From assembly GCF_963678635.1 (NCBI RefSeq), contig NC_087065.1:248001-312000 (forward strand): a stretch of 64,000 bases of DNA, given 5' to 3'. Below, in pieces: positions 1-13,954 of this stretch (positions are counted from its first letter, which is position 1; every line of letters begins with the position of its first letter). Source of the stretch: Symsagittifera roscoffensis. Taxonomy: Eukaryota > Xenacoelomorpha > Acoela > Convolutidae. The translations under genes were made by a program, and so were the position numbers. The notes under the pieces were generated by a model that had not been told where the DNA came from, ran no database searches, and was given only the letters and a program-made list of their open reading frames with translations.

Positions 1-134
1 TGGCGGCAAATTGCGCCTCTATTGCTGCAAAAAGATTTTGACTCAAATACAAGGTGTCACATCTAGGGAGCTTGTCTCCGGCCAATTGTGATAAACTGCT
101 CTGAGCCGATAGCCCAGACCAAAACAAAATCCAG

Positions 135-148
135 CCCTCTTAAGAGGG
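135..148. other. 14-bp perfect palindrome conserved in satellite A monomers (first instance)
   Basis: CCCTCTTAAGAGGG equals its own reverse complement. It is kept in the long and third classes as a 14-mer and in the short class as the inner 12-mer CCTCTTAAGAGG. It lies beside the indel that separates the classes. It could be a binding site for a dimeric protein, or simply an AflII-containing palindrome fixed by homogenisation; the sequence cannot tell. Confidence 0.6.
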
Positions 149-675
149 TTGATCAGAAAGCTCAGCGTATGATTACAGGGGTTACATTTTGAGACATGGC
201 TTCTAGCGAAGCAGTAATTAAAACGACTGGTCTTGTTGATCTGGACAACCTACAATTGCGGTCACGGCTTCTATGATTGGCCATGTTCAACGAAGAGAAA
301 ATCACTACGCGCTTAAACCAACAGATTGTGTTTCTGTCCCTGTGAAAACACTAGCAGTAAGACCTAAAACCGCTTCATCCAATGTTGAATACGAGACCTG
401 AATATTTAAGCTCTGACCGCACGGAGTGCCTTGATCTTGCATGTCGAAACATATAGTCTTCCATTGAAAAAATTGAATGCTATTCGGAATGCCCTCCTCT
501 GAATTCTGGAAACTGTCAAGCTATCCAGATAAATCAATGCTTATTTTAGCTCTTTCCGAACGTCTAACCCCTCCACAACAGAAAAAAGGACCCAAAACTC
601 ATCAGTAGTAGTAAGTAGTATTTCAAATGTGACAATTTTACGTGACGCAATACGTGCATAATCGGTCAGAAGAAA

Positions 676-1348
676 TGGCGGCAAATTGCGCCTCTATTGC
701 TGCAAAAAGATTTTGACTCAAATACAAGGTGTCACATGTATGGAGCTTGTCTCCGGCCAGTTGTGATAAACTGCTCTGAACCGATAGCCCAGACCAAAAC
801 AAAATCCAGCCCTCTTAAGAGGGTTGATCAGAAAGCTCAGCGTATGATTACAGGGGTTACATTTTGAGACATGGCTTCTAGCGAAGCAGTAATTAAAACG
901 ACTGGTCTTGTTGATCTGGACAACCTACAATTGCGGTCACGGCTTCTATGATTGGCCATGTTCAACGAAGAGAAAATCACTACGCGCTTAAACCAACAGA
1001 TTGTGTTTGTCCCTGTGAAAACACTAGCAGTAAGACCTAAAACCGCTTCATCCAATGTTGAATACGAGACCTGAATATTTAAGCTCTGACCGCACGGAGT
1101 GCCTTGATCTTGCATGTCGAAACATATAGTCTTCCATTGAAAAGATTGAATGCTATTCGGAATGCCCTCCTCTGAATTCTGGAAACTGTCAAGCTATCCA
1201 GATAAATCAATGCTTATTTTAGCTCTTTCCGAACGTCTAACCCCTCCACAACAGAAAAAAGGACCCAAAACTCATCAGTAGTAGTAAGTAGTATTTCAAA
1301 TGTGACAATTTTACGTGACGCAATACGTGCATAATCGGTCAGAAGAAA
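676..1348. repeat. Satellite A reference monomer, long class (673 bp)
   Basis: Representative unit giving the monomer anatomy. From the left: the GGCGGCAAATTGCGCC landmark, CTGCAAAAAGATTTTGACTC, the CCCTCTTAAGAGGG palindrome, the class-defining GATTACAGGGGTTACATTTT, GCAGTAATTAAAACGACTGG, a GAATTC site, the triplet run CAGTAGTAGTAAGTAG, and ACGTGACGCAATACGTGC before the next unit. A 92-codon minus-strand frame (837-1115) is open here and in the next copy but broken by indels in the other classes, so it is not treated as a gene. Confidence 0.9.
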
Positions 1349-2021
1349 TGGCGGCAAATTGCGCCTCTATTGCTGCAAAAAGATTTTGACTCAAATACAA
1401 GGTGTCACATGTATGGAGCTTGTCTCCGGCCAGTTGTGATAAACTGCTCTGAACCGATAGCCCAGACCAAAACAAAATCCAGCCCTCTTAAGAGGGTTGA
1501 TCAGAAAGCTCAGCGTATGATTACAGGGGTTACATTTTGAGACATGGCTTCTAGCGAAGCAGTAATTAAAACGACTGGTCTTGTTGATCTGGACAACCTA
1601 CAATTGCGGTCACGGCTTCTATGATTGGCCATGTTCAACGAAGAGAAAATCACTACGCGCTTAAACCAACAGATTGTGTTTGTCCCTGTGAAAACACTAG
1701 CAGTAAGACCTAAAACCGCTTCATCCAATGTTGAATACGAGACCTGAATATTTAAGCTCTGACCGCACGGAGTGCCTTGATCTTGCATGTCGAAACATAT
1801 AGTCTTCCATTGAAAAGATTGAATGCTATTCGGAATGCCCTCCTCTGAATTCTGGAAACTGTCAAGCTATCCAGATAAATCAATGCTTATTTTAGCTCTT
1901 TCCGAACGTCTAACCCCTCCACAACAGAAAAAAGGACCCAAAACTCATCAGTAGTAGTAAGTAGTATTTCAAATGTGACAATTTTACGTGACGCAATACG
2001 TGCATAATCGGTCAGAAGAAA
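676..2021. repeat. Two adjacent satellite A monomers that read as identical
   Basis: Units 676-1348 and 1349-2021 are both 673 bp and I found no difference at any position compared. Both share private changes (CATGTATGGAGC, CTGAACCGATAGCC, and the missing CT in TGTGTTTGTCC). The following unit (2022-2692) starts with the same private changes but switches to other variants after the palindrome (GGGGTTTCATTTT, CATGATCAACG). This is the pattern of a very recent duplication or gene conversion with a breakpoint inside the third unit. Confidence 0.85.
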
Positions 2022-4008
2022 TGGCGGCAAATTGCGCCTCTATTGCTGCAAAAAGATTTTGACTCAAATACAAGGTGTCACATGTATGGAGCTTGTCTCC
2101 GGCCAGTTGTGATAAACTGCTCTGAACCGATAGCCCAGACCAAAACAAAATCCAGCCCTCTTAAGAGGGTTGATCAGAAAGCTCAGCGTATGATTACAGG
2201 GGTTTCATTTTGAGACATGGCTTCTAGCGAAGCAGTAATTAAAACGACCGGTCTTGTTGATCTGGACAACCTACAATTGCGGTCACGGCTTCTATGATTG
2301 GCCATGATCAACGAAGAGAAAATCACTACGCGCTTAAGCCAACAGATTGTGTTTCTGTCCCTGTGAAAACACTAGCAGCAAGACCTAAAACCGCTTCATC
2401 CAATGTTGAATACGGACCTGAATATTTTATGCTCTGACCGCACAGAGTGCCTTGATCTTGCATGTCGAAACATATAATCTTCCATTGAATAGATTGAATG
2501 CTATTCGGAATGCCCTACTCTGAATTCTGGAAACTGTCAAGCTATCCAGATAAATCAATGCTTATGCTCTTTCCGAACGTCTAACCCCTCTACAACAGAA
2601 AAAAGGACCAAAAACTCATCAGTAGTAGTTAGTAGTATTTCAAAAGTGACCATTTTACGTGACGCAATACGTGCATAATCGATCAGGAGAAAGGGCGGCA
2701 AATTGCGCCTCTATTGCTGAATAAAATTTTGACTCAAACACAAGGTGTCACATCTACGGAGCTTGTCTCCGGCCAAATCTGATAAACTGCTCTGAGGCGT
2801 GGGCCTAGACCAAAACAATATCCAGACCTCTTAAGAGGGCTGATCAGAAAGCTCAGCGTATGATTTTTGAGACATAGCTTCCAGCGAAGCAGTAATTAAA
2901 ACGACCGGTCTTGTTGATCTGGACAACCTACAATTGCGGTCACGGCTTCTATGATTGGCCATGTTCAACAAAGAGAAAATCACTACGCGCTTAAACCAAC
3001 AGATTGTGTTTCTGTCCCTGTGAAAACACTAGCAGCAAGACCTAAAACCGCTTCATCCAATGTTGAATACGAGACCTGAATACTTTAAGCTCTGACCGCA
3101 CAGAGTGCCTTGATCTTGCATGTCGAAACATATAATCTTCCATTGAATAGATTGAATGCTATTCGGAATGCCCTCCTCTGAATTCTGGAAACTGTCACGC
3201 TATCCAGATAAATCAATGCTTATGCTCTTTCCGAACGTCTAACCCCTCCACAACAGAAAAAAGGACCAAAAACTCATCAGTAGTAGTTAGTAGTATTTCA
3301 AAAGTGACCATTTAACGTGACGCAATACGTGCATAATCGATCAGGAGAAAGGGCGGCAAATTGCGCCTCTATTGCTGAATAAAAATTTTGACTCAAACAC
3401 AAGGTGTCACATCTACGGAGCTTGTCTCCGGTCAAATCTGATAAACTGCTCTGAGGCGTGGGCCTAGACCAAAACAATATCCAGACCTCTTAAGAGGGCT
3501 GATCAGAAAGCTCAGCGTATGATTTTTGAGACATAGCTTCCAGCGAAGCAGTAATTAAAACGACCGGTCTTGTTGATCTGGACAACCTACAATTGCGGTC
3601 ACGGCTTCTATGATTGGCCATGTTCAACGAAGAGAAAATCACTAGCGCTTAAACCAACAGATTGTGTTTCTGTCCCTGTGAAAACACTAGCAGCAAGACC
3701 TAAAACCGCTTCATCCAATGTTGAATACGAGACCTGAATACTTTAAGCTCTGACCGCACAGAAAGCCTTGATCTTGCATGTCGAAACATATAATCTTCCA
3801 TTGAATAGATTGAATGCTATTCGGAATGCCCTCCTCTGAATTCTGGAAACTGTCAAGCTATCCAGATACATCAATGCTTATGCTCTTTCCGAACGTCTAA
3901 CCCCTCCACAACAGAAAAAAGGACCCAAAACTCATCAGTAGTAGTAAGTAGTATTTCAAATGTGACCATTTTACGTGACGCAATACGTGCATAATCGGTC
4001 AGAAGAAA

Positions 4009-7000
4009 TGGCGGCAAATTGCGCCTCTATTGCTGCAAAAAGATTTTGACTCAAATACAAGGTGTCACATCTAGGGAGCTTGTCTTCGGCCAGTTGTGAT
4101 AAACTGCTCTGAGCCGATAGCCCAGACCAAAACAAAATCCAGCCCTCTTAAGAGGGTTGATCAGACAGCTCAGCGTATGATTACAGGAGTTATATTTTGA
4201 GACATGGCTTCTAGCGAAGCAGTAATTAAAACGACCGGTCCTGTTGATCTGGATAACCTACAATTGCGGTCACGGCTTCTATGATTGGCCATGTTCAACG
4301 AAGAGAAAATCACTACGCGCTTAAACAAACAGATTGTGTTTCTGTCCCTGTGAAAACACTAGCAGCAAGACCTAAAACCGCTTCATCCAATGTTGAACAC
4401 GAGACCTGAATACTTTAAGCTCTGACCGCATAGAGTGCCTTGATCTTGCATGTGGAAACAAATAATCTTCCATTGAATAGATTGAATGCTATTCGGAATG
4501 CCCTCCTCTGAATTCTGGAAACTGTCAAGCTATCCAGATAAATCAATGCTTATGCTCTTTCCGAACGTCTAACCCCTCCACAACAGAAAAAAGGACCCAA
4601 AACTCATCAGTAGTAGTAAGTAGTATTTCAAATGTGACCATTTTACGTGACGCAATACGTGCATAATCAATCAGGAGAAATGGCGGCAAATTGCGCCTCT
4701 ATTGCTGAAGAAAAATTTTGACTCGAATACAAGGTGTCACATCTACGTAGCTTGTCTCCGGCCAAATCTGATAAACTGCTCTGAGGCGTGGGCCTAGACC
4801 AAAACAATATCCAACCCTCTTAAGAGGGCTGATCAGTAAGCTCAGCGTATGATTTTTGAGACATAGCTTCCAGCGAAGCAGTAATTAAAACGACAGGTCT
4901 TGTTGATCTGGACAATCTACAAGTGCGGTCACGGCTTGGATGATTTGGCCATGTTCAAGGAACGAAAAATCACTACCCGCTTAAACTAACAGATCGTATT
5001 TCTGTCTCTGTGAAAAGACTAGCAGCAAGACCTAAAAACGCTTTATCCAATGTTGAATACGAGACCTGAATACTTTAAGCTCCGACCGCACAGAGTGCCT
5101 TGATCTTGCATGTCGAAACATATAATCTTCCATTGAATAGATTGAATGCTATTCGGAATGCCCTCCTCTGAATTCTGGAAACTGTCAAGCTATCCAGATA
5201 AATAAATGCTTATGCTCTTTCCGAACGTCTAACCCCTCCACAACAGAAAAAAGGACCAAAAACTCATCAGTAGTAGTTAGTAGTATTTCAGAAGTGACCA
5301 TTTTACGTGACGCAAAACGTGCATAATCGATCAGGAGAAAGGGCGGCAAATTGCGCCTCTATTGCTGAATGAAAATTTTGACTCAAACACAAGGTGTCAC
5401 ATCTACGGAGCTTGTCTCCGGCCAAATCTGATAAACTGCTCTGAGGCGTGGGCCTAGACCAAAACAATATCCAGACCTCTTAAGAGGGCTGATCAGAAAG
5501 CTCAGCGTATGATTTTTGAGACATAGCTTCCAGCGAAGCAGTAATTAAAACGACCGGTCTTGTTGATCTGGACAACCTACAATTGCGGTCACGGCTTCTA
5601 TGATTGGCCATGTTCAACGAAGAGAAAATCACTAGCGCTTAAACCAACAGATTGTGTTTCTGTCCCTGTGAAAACACTAGCAGCAAGACCTAAAACCGCT
5701 TCATCCAATGTTGAATACGAGACCTGAATACTTTAAGCTCTGACCGCACAGAAAGCCTTGATCTTGCATGTCGAAACATATAATCTTCCATTGAATAGAT
5801 TGAATGCTATTCGGAATGCCCTCCTCTGAATTCTGGAAACTGTCAAGCTATCCAGATAAATCAATGCTTATGCTCTTTCCGAACGTCTAACCCCTCCACA
5901 ACAGAAAAAAGGACCCAAAACTCATCAGTAGTAGTAAGTAGTATTTCAAATGTGACCATTTTACGTGACGCAATACGTGCATAATCGGTCAGAAGAAATG
6001 GCGGCAAATTGCGCCTCTATTGCTGCAAAAAGATTTTGACTCAAATACAAGGTGTCACATCTAGGGAGCTTGTCTTCGGCCAGTTGTGATAAACTGCTCT
6101 GAGCCGATAGCCCAGACCAAAACAAAATCCAGACCTCTTAAGAGGGCTGATTAGAAAGCTCAGCGTATGATTTTTGAGACATAGCTTCCAGCGAAGCAGT
6201 AATTAAAACGACCGGTCTTGTTGATCTGGACAACCTACAATTGCGGTCACGGCTTCTATGATTGGCCATGTTCAACAAAGAGAAAATCACTACGCGCTTA
6301 AACCAACAGATTGTGTTTCTGTCCCTGTGAAAACACTAGCAGCAAGACCTAAAACCGCTTCATCCAATGTTGAATACGAGACCTGAATATTTAAGCTCTG
6401 ACCGCACGGAGTGCCTTGATCTTGCATGTCGAAACATATAATCTTCCATTGAAAAGATTGAATGCTATTCGGAATGCCCTCCTCTGAATTCTGGAAACTG
6501 TCAAGCTATCCAGATAAATCAATGCTTATTTTAGCTCTTTCCGAACGTCTAACCCCTCCACAACAGAAAAAAGGACCCAAAACTCATCAGTAGTAGTAAG
6601 TAGTATTTCAAATGTGACAATTTTACGTGACGCAATACGTGCATAATCGGTCAGAAGAAATGGCGGCAAATTGCGCCTCTATTGCTGCAAAAAGATTTTG
6701 ACTCAAATACAAGGTGTCACATCTAGGGAGCTTGTCTTCGGCCAGTTGTGATAAACTGCTCTGAGCCGATAGCCCAGACCAAAACAAAATCCAGACCTCT
6801 TAAGAGGGTTGATCAGACAGCTCAGCGTATGATTACAGGGGTTACATTTTGAGACATGGCTTCTAGCGAAGCAGTAATTAAAACGACCGGTCCTGTTGAT
6901 CTGGACAACCTACAATTGCGGTCACGGCTTCTATGATTGGCCATGTTCAACAAAGAGAAAATCACTACGCGCTTAAACCAACAGATTGTGTTTCTGTCCC

Positions 7001-7988
7001 TGTGAAAACACTAGCAGCAAGACCTAAAACCGCTTCATCCAATGTTGAATACGAGACCTGAATACTTTAAGCTCTGACCGCACAGAGTGCCTTGATCTTG
7101 CATGTCGAAACATAATCTTCCATTGAATAGATTGAATGCTATTCGGAATGCCCTCCTCTGAATTCTGGAAACTGTCAAGCTATCCAGATAAATCAATGCT
7201 TATGCTCTTTCCGAACGTCTAACCCCTCCACAACAGAAAAAAGGACCAAAAACTCATCAGTAGTAGTTAGTAGTATTTCAAAAGTGACCATTTTACGTGA
7301 CGCAATACGTGCATAATCGATCAGGAGAAAGGGCGGCAAACTGCGCCTCTATTGCTGAATAAAATTTTGACTCAAACACAAGGTGTCACATCTACGGAGC
7401 TTGTCTCCGGCCAAATCTGATAAACTGCTCTGAGGCGTGGGCCTAGACCAAAACAATATCCAGACCTCTTAAGAGGGCTGATTAGAAAGCTCAGCGTATG
7501 ATTTTTGAGACATAGCTTCCAGCGAAGCAGTAATTAAAACGACCGGTCTTGTTGATCTGGACAACCTACAATTGCGGTCACGGCTTCTATGATTGGCCAT
7601 GTTCAACAAAGAGAAAATCACTACGCGCTTAAACCAACAGATTGTGTTTCTGTCCCTGTGAAAACACTAGCAGCAAGACCTAAAACCGCTTCATCCAATG
7701 TTGAATACGAGACCTGAATACTTTAAGCTCTGACCGCACAGAGTGCCTTGATCTTGCATGTCGAAACATATAATCTTCCATTGAATAGATTGAATGCTAT
7801 TCGGAATGCCCTCCTCTGAATTCTGGAAACTGTCACGCTATCCAGATAAATCAATGCTTATGCTCTTTCCGAACGTCTAACCCCTCCACAACAGAAAAAA
7901 GGACCCAAAACTCATCAGTAGTAGTAAGTAGTATTTCAAATGTGACCATTTTACGTGACGCAATACGTGCATAATCGGTCAGAAGAAA
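4009..7988. repeat. Satellite A higher-order block, copy 1
   Basis: Six monomers (starts 4009, 4681, 5341, 5999, 6661, 7331). Private variants recur in order in 9964-13282: GGAGTTATATTTTG/GGGGTTATATTTTG in the first, the third class in the second, a lost pair in ATCACTAGCGCTT in the third, CGAAACATAATCTTCC (loss of TA) in the block's 6661 monomer, and GGCAAACTGCGCC in the last. The 5999 monomer is a hybrid: long-class up to AAAATCCAG, short-class after it. Confidence 0.75.
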
Positions 7989-9963
7989 TGGCGGCAAATT
8001 GCGCCTCTATTGCTGCAAAAAGATTTTGACTCAAATACAAGGTGTCACATCTAGGGAGCTTGTCTCCGGCCAAATCTGATAAACTACTGAGGCGTGGGCC
8101 TAGACCAAAACAATATCCAGACCTCTTAAGAGGGCTGATCAGAAAGCTCAGCGTATGATTTTTGAGACATAGCTTCCAGCGAAGCAGTAATTAAAACGAC
8201 CGGTCTTGTTGATCTGGACAACCTACAATTGCGGTCACGGCTTCTATGATTGGCCATGTTCAACGAAGAGAAAATCACTACGCGCTTAAACCAACAGATT
8301 GTGTTTCTGTCCCTGTGAAAACACTAGCAGCAAGACCTAAAACCGCTTCATCCAATGTTGAATACGAGACCTGAATACTTTAAGCTCTGACCGCACAGAA
8401 AGCCTTGATCTTGCATGTCGAAACATATAATCTTCCATTGAATAGATTGAATGCAATTCGGAATGCCCTCCTCTGAATTCTGGAAACTGTCAAGCTATCC
8501 AGATACATCAATGCTTAAGCTCTTTCCGAACGTCTAACCCCTCCACAACAGAAAAAAGGACCCAAAACTCATCAGTAGTAGTAAGTAGTATTTCAAATGT
8601 GACCATTTTACGTGACGCAATACGTGCATAATCGGTCAGAAGAAATGGCGGCAAATTGCGCCTCTATTGCTGCAAAAAGATTTTGACTCAAATACAAGGT
8701 GTCACATCTAGGGAGCTTGTCTCCGGCCAAATCTGATAAACTGCTCTGAGGTGTGGGCCTAGACCAAAACAATATCCAGACCTCTTAAGAGGGCTGATTA
8801 GAAAGCTCAGCGTATGATTTTTGAGACATAGCTTCCAGCGAAGCAGTAATTAAAACGACCGGTCTTGTTGATCTGGACAACCTACAATTGCGGTCACGGC
8901 TTCTATGATTGGCCATGTTCAACAAAGAGAAAATCACTACGCGCTTAAACCAACAGATTGTGTTTCTGTCCCTGTGAAAACACTAGCAGCAAGACCTAAA
9001 AACGCTTTATCCAATGTTGAATACGAGACCTGAAAACTTTAAGCTCTGACCGCATAGAGTGCCTTGATCTTGCATGTGGAAACAAATAATCTTCCATTGA
9101 ATAGATTGAATGCTATTCGGAATGGCCTCCTCTGAATTCTGGAAACTGTCAAGCTATCCAGATAAATCAATGCTTATGCTCTTTCCGAACGTCTAACCCC
9201 TCCACAACAGAAAAAAGGACCCAAAACTCATCAGTAGTAGTAAGTAGTATTTCAAATGTGACCATTTTACGTGACGCAATACGTGCATAATCGGTCAGAA
9301 GAAATGGCGGCAAATTGCGCCTCTATTGCTGCAAAAAGATTTTGACTCAAATACAAGGTGTCACATCTAGGGAGCTTGTCTCCGGCCAAATCTGATAAAC
9401 TACTCTGAGGCGTGGGCCTAGACCAAAACAATATCCAGACCTCTTAAGAGGGCTGATCAGAAAGCTCAGCGTATGATTTTTGAGACATAGCTTCCAGCGA
9501 AGCAGTAATTAAAACGACCGGTCTTGTTGATCTGGACAACCTACAATTGCGGTCACGGCTTCTATGATTGGCCATGTTCAACGAAGAGAAAATCACTACG
9601 CGCTTAAACCAACAGATTGTGTTTCTGTCCCTGTGAAAACACTAGCAGCAAGACCTAAAACCGCTTCATCCAATGTTGAATACGAGACCTGAATACTTTA
9701 AGCTCTGACCGCACAGAAGGCCTTGATCTTGCATGTCGAAACATATAATCTTCCATTGAATAGATTGAATGCTATTCGGAATGCCCTCCTCTGAATTCTG
9801 GAAACTGTCAAGCTATCCAGATACATCAATGCTTATGCTCTTTCCGAACGTCTAACCCCTCCACAACAGAAAAAAGGACCCAAAACTCATCAGTAGTAGT
9901 AAGTAGTATTTCAAATGTGACCATTTTACGTGACGCAATACGTGCATAATCGGTCAGAAGAAA

Positions 9964-12900
9964 TGGCGGCAAATTGCGCCTCTATTGCTGCAAAAAGATT
10001 TTGACTCAAATACAAGGTGTCACATCTAGGGAGCTTGTCTTCGGCCAGTTGTGATAAACTGCTCTGAGCCGATAGCCCAGACCAAAACAAAATCCAGCCC
10101 TCTTAAGAGGGTTGATCAGACAGCTCAGCGTATGATTACAGGGGTTATATTTTGAGACATGGCTTCTAGCGAAGCAGTAATTAAAACGACTGGTCCTGTT
10201 GATCTGGATAACCTACAATTGTGGTCACGGCTTCTATGATTGGCCATGTTCAACGAAGAGAAAATCACTACGCGCTTAAACAAACAGATTGTGTTTCTGT
10301 CCCTGTGAAAACACTAGCAGCAAGACCTAAAACCGCTTCATCCAATGTTGAACACGAGACCTGAATACTTTAAGCTCTGACCGCATAGAGTGCCTTGATC
10401 TTGCATGTGGAAACAAACAATCTTCCATTGAATAGATTGAATGCTATTCGGAATGCCCTCCTCTGAATTCTGGAAACTGTCAAGCTATCCAGATAAATCA
10501 ATGCTTATGCTCTTTCCGAACGTCTAACCCCTCCACAACAGAAAAAAGGACCCAAAACTCATCAGTAGTAGTAAGTAGTATTTCAAATGTGACCATTTTA
10601 CGTGACGCAATACGTGCATAATCGATCAGGAGAAATGGCGGCAAATTGCGCCTCTATTGCTGAAGAAAAATTTTGACTCGAATACAAGGTGTCACATCTA
10701 CGTAGCTTGTCTCCGGCCAAATCTGATAAACTGCTCTGAGGCGTGGGCCTAGACCAAAACAATATCCAACCCTCTTAAGAGGGCTGATCAGTAAGCTCAG
10801 CGTATGATTTTTGAGACATAGCTTCCAGCGAAGCAGTAATTAAAACGACAGGTCTTGTTGATCTGGACAATCTACAAGTGCGGTCACGGCTTGGATGATT
10901 TGGCCATGTTCAAGGAACGAAAAATCACTACCCGCTTAAACTAACAGATCGTATTTCTGTCTCTGTGAAAAGACTAGCAGCAAGACCTAAAAACGCTTTA
11001 TCCAATGTTGAATACGAGACCTGAATACTTTAAGCTCCGACCGCACAGAGTGCCTTGATCTTGCATGTCGAAACATATAATCTTCCATTGAATAGATTGA
11101 ATGCTATTCGGAATGCCCTCCTCTGAATTCTGGAAACTGTCAAGCTATCCAGATAAATAAATGCTTATGCTCTTTCCGAACGTCTAACCCCTCCACAACA
11201 GAAAAAAGGACCAAAAACTCATCAGTAGTAGTTAGTAGTATTTCAGAAGTGACCATTTTACGTAACGCAAAACGTGCATAATCGATCAGGAGAAAGGGCG
11301 GCAAATTGCGCCTCTATTGCTGAACAAAAATTTTGACTCAAACACAAGGTGTCACATCTACGGAGCTTGTCTCCGGCCAAATCTGATAAACTGCTCTGAG
11401 GCGTGGGCCTAGACCAAAACAATATCCAAACCTCTTAAGAGGGCTGATCAGAAAGCTCAGCGTATGATTTTTGAGACATAGCTTCCAGCGAATTAGTAAT
11501 TAAAACGACCGGTCTTGTTGATCTGGACAACCTACAATTGCGGTCACGGCTTCTATGATTGGCCATGTTCAACGAAGAGAAAATCACTAGCGCTTAAACC
11601 AACAGATTGTGTTTCTGTCCCTGTGAAAACACTAGCAGCAAGACCTAAAACCGCTTCATCCAATGTTGAATACGAGACCTGAATACTTTAAGCTCTGACC
11701 GCACAGAAAGCCTTGAGCTTGCATGTCGAAACATATAATCTTCCATTGAATAGATTGAATGCTATTCGGAATGCCCTCCTCTGAATTCTGAAAAACTGTC
11801 AAGCTATCCAGATAAATCAATGCTTATGCTCTTTCCGAACGTCTAACCCCTCCACAACAGAAAAAAGGACCCAAAACTCATCAGTAGTAGTAAGTAGTAT
11901 TTCAAATGTGACCATTTTACGTGACGCAATACGTGCATAATCGGTCAGAAGAAATGGCGGCAAATTACGCCTCTATTGCTGCAAAAAGATTTTGACTCAA
12001 ATACAAGGTGTCACATCTAGGGAGCTTGTCTTCGGCCAGTTGTGATAAACTGCTCTGAGCCGATAGCCCAGACCAAAACAAAATCCAGCCCTCTTAAGAG
12101 GGTTGATCAGACAGCTCAGCGTATGATTACAGGGGTTACATTTTGAGACATGGCTTCTAGCGAAGCAGTAATTAAAACGACCGGTCCAGTTGATCTGGAC
12201 AACCTACAATTGCGGTCACGGCTTCTATGATTGGCCATGTTCAACAAAGAGAAAATCACTACGCGCTTAAACCAACAGATTGTGTTTCTGTCCCTGTGAA
12301 AACACTAGCAGCAAGACCTAAAACCGCTTCATCCAATGTTGAATACGAGACCTGAATACTTTAAGCTCTGACCGCACAGAGTGCCTTAATCTTGCATGTC
12401 GAAACATAATCTTCCATTGAATAGATTGAATGCTATTCGGAATGCCCTCCTCTGAATTCTGGAAACTGTCAAGCTATCCAGATAAATCAATGCTTATGCT
12501 CTTTCCGAACGTCTAACCCCTCCACAACAGAAAAAAGGACCAGAAACTCATCAGTAGTAGTTAGTAGTATTTCAAAAGTGACCATTTTACGTGACGCAAT
12601 ACGTGCATAATCGATCAGGAGAAAGGGCGGCAAACTGCGCCTCTATTGCTGAATAAAATTTTGACTCAAACACAAGGTGTCACATCTACGGAGCTTGTCT
12701 CCGGCCAAATCTGATAAACTGCTCTGAGGCGTGGGCCTAGACCAAAACAATATCCAGACCTCTTAAGAGGGCTGATTAGAAAGCTCAGCGTATGATTTTT
12801 GAGACATAGCTTCCAGCGAAGCAGTAATTAAAACGACCGGTCTTGTTGATCTGGACAACCTACAATTGCGGTCACGGCTTCTATGATTGGCCATGTTCAA

Positions 12901-13282
12901 CAAAGAGAAAATCACTACGCGCTTAAACCAACAGATTGTGTTTCTGTCCCTGTGAAAACACTAGCAGCAAGACCTAAAACCGCTTCATCCAATGTTGAAT
13001 ACGAGACCTGAATACTTTAAGCTCTGACCGCACAGAGTGCCTTGATCTTGCATGTCGAAACATATAATCTTCCATTGAATAGATTGAATGCTATTCGGAA
13101 TGCCCTCCTCTGAATTCTGGAAACTGTCAAGCTATCCAGATAAATCAATGCTTATGCTCTTTCCGAACGTCTAACCCCTCCACAACAGAAAAAAGGACCA
13201 AAAACTCATCAGTAGTAGTTAGTAGTATTTCAAAAGTGACCATTTTACGTGACGCAATACGTGCATAATCGATCAGGAGAAA
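9964..13282. repeat. Satellite A higher-order block, copy 2
   Basis: Five monomers (9964, 10636, 11296, 11955, 12625) match block copy 1 at an offset of 5,955 bp, except that the hybrid 5999-type monomer has no counterpart. The shared private changes are those listed for copy 1. After 13283 the array restarts with a first-position monomer (GTTGAACACGAGACC), suggesting a third, incomplete block. Confidence 0.75.
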
Positions 13283-13954
13283 GGGCGGCAAATTGCGCCT
13301 CTATTGCTGAATAAAAATTTTGACTCAAATACAAGGTGTCACATCTAGGGAGCTTGTCTTCGGCCAGTTGTGATAAACTGCTCTGAGCCGATAGCCCAGA
13401 CCAAAACAAAATACAGCCCTCTTAAGAGGGTTGATCAGACAGCTCAGCGTATGATTACAGGGGTTACATTTTGAGACATGGCTTCTAGCGAAGCAGTAAT
13501 TAAAACGACCGGTCCTGTTGATCTGGATAACCTACAATTGCGGTCACGGCTTCTATGATTGGCCATGTTCAACGAAGAGAAAATCACTACGCGCTTAAAC
13601 AAACAGATTGTGTTTCTGTCCCTGTGAAAACACTAGCAGCAAGACCTAAAACCGCTTCATCCAATGTTGAACACGAGACCTGAAAACTTTAAGCTCTGAC
13701 CGCATAGAGTGCCTTGATCTTGCATGTGGAAACAAATAATCTTCCATTGAATAGATTGAATGCTATTCGGAATGGCCTCCTCTGAATTCTGGAAACTGTC
13801 AAGCTATCCAGATAAATCAATGCTTATGCTCTTTCCGAACGTCTAACCCCTCCACAACAGAAAAAAGGACCCAAAACTCATGAGTAGTAGTAAGTAGTAT
13901 TTCAAATGTGACCTTTTTACGTGATGCAATACGTGCATAATCGATCAGGAGAAA

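Noticed and set aside
837-1115. 92-codon minus-strand frame, identical in two satellite A monomers (also 1,510-1,788)
   Set aside because: Open only in the two identical long-class copies; indels break it in the other monomers. No known domain and no signal for translation. Identity reflects recent duplication.
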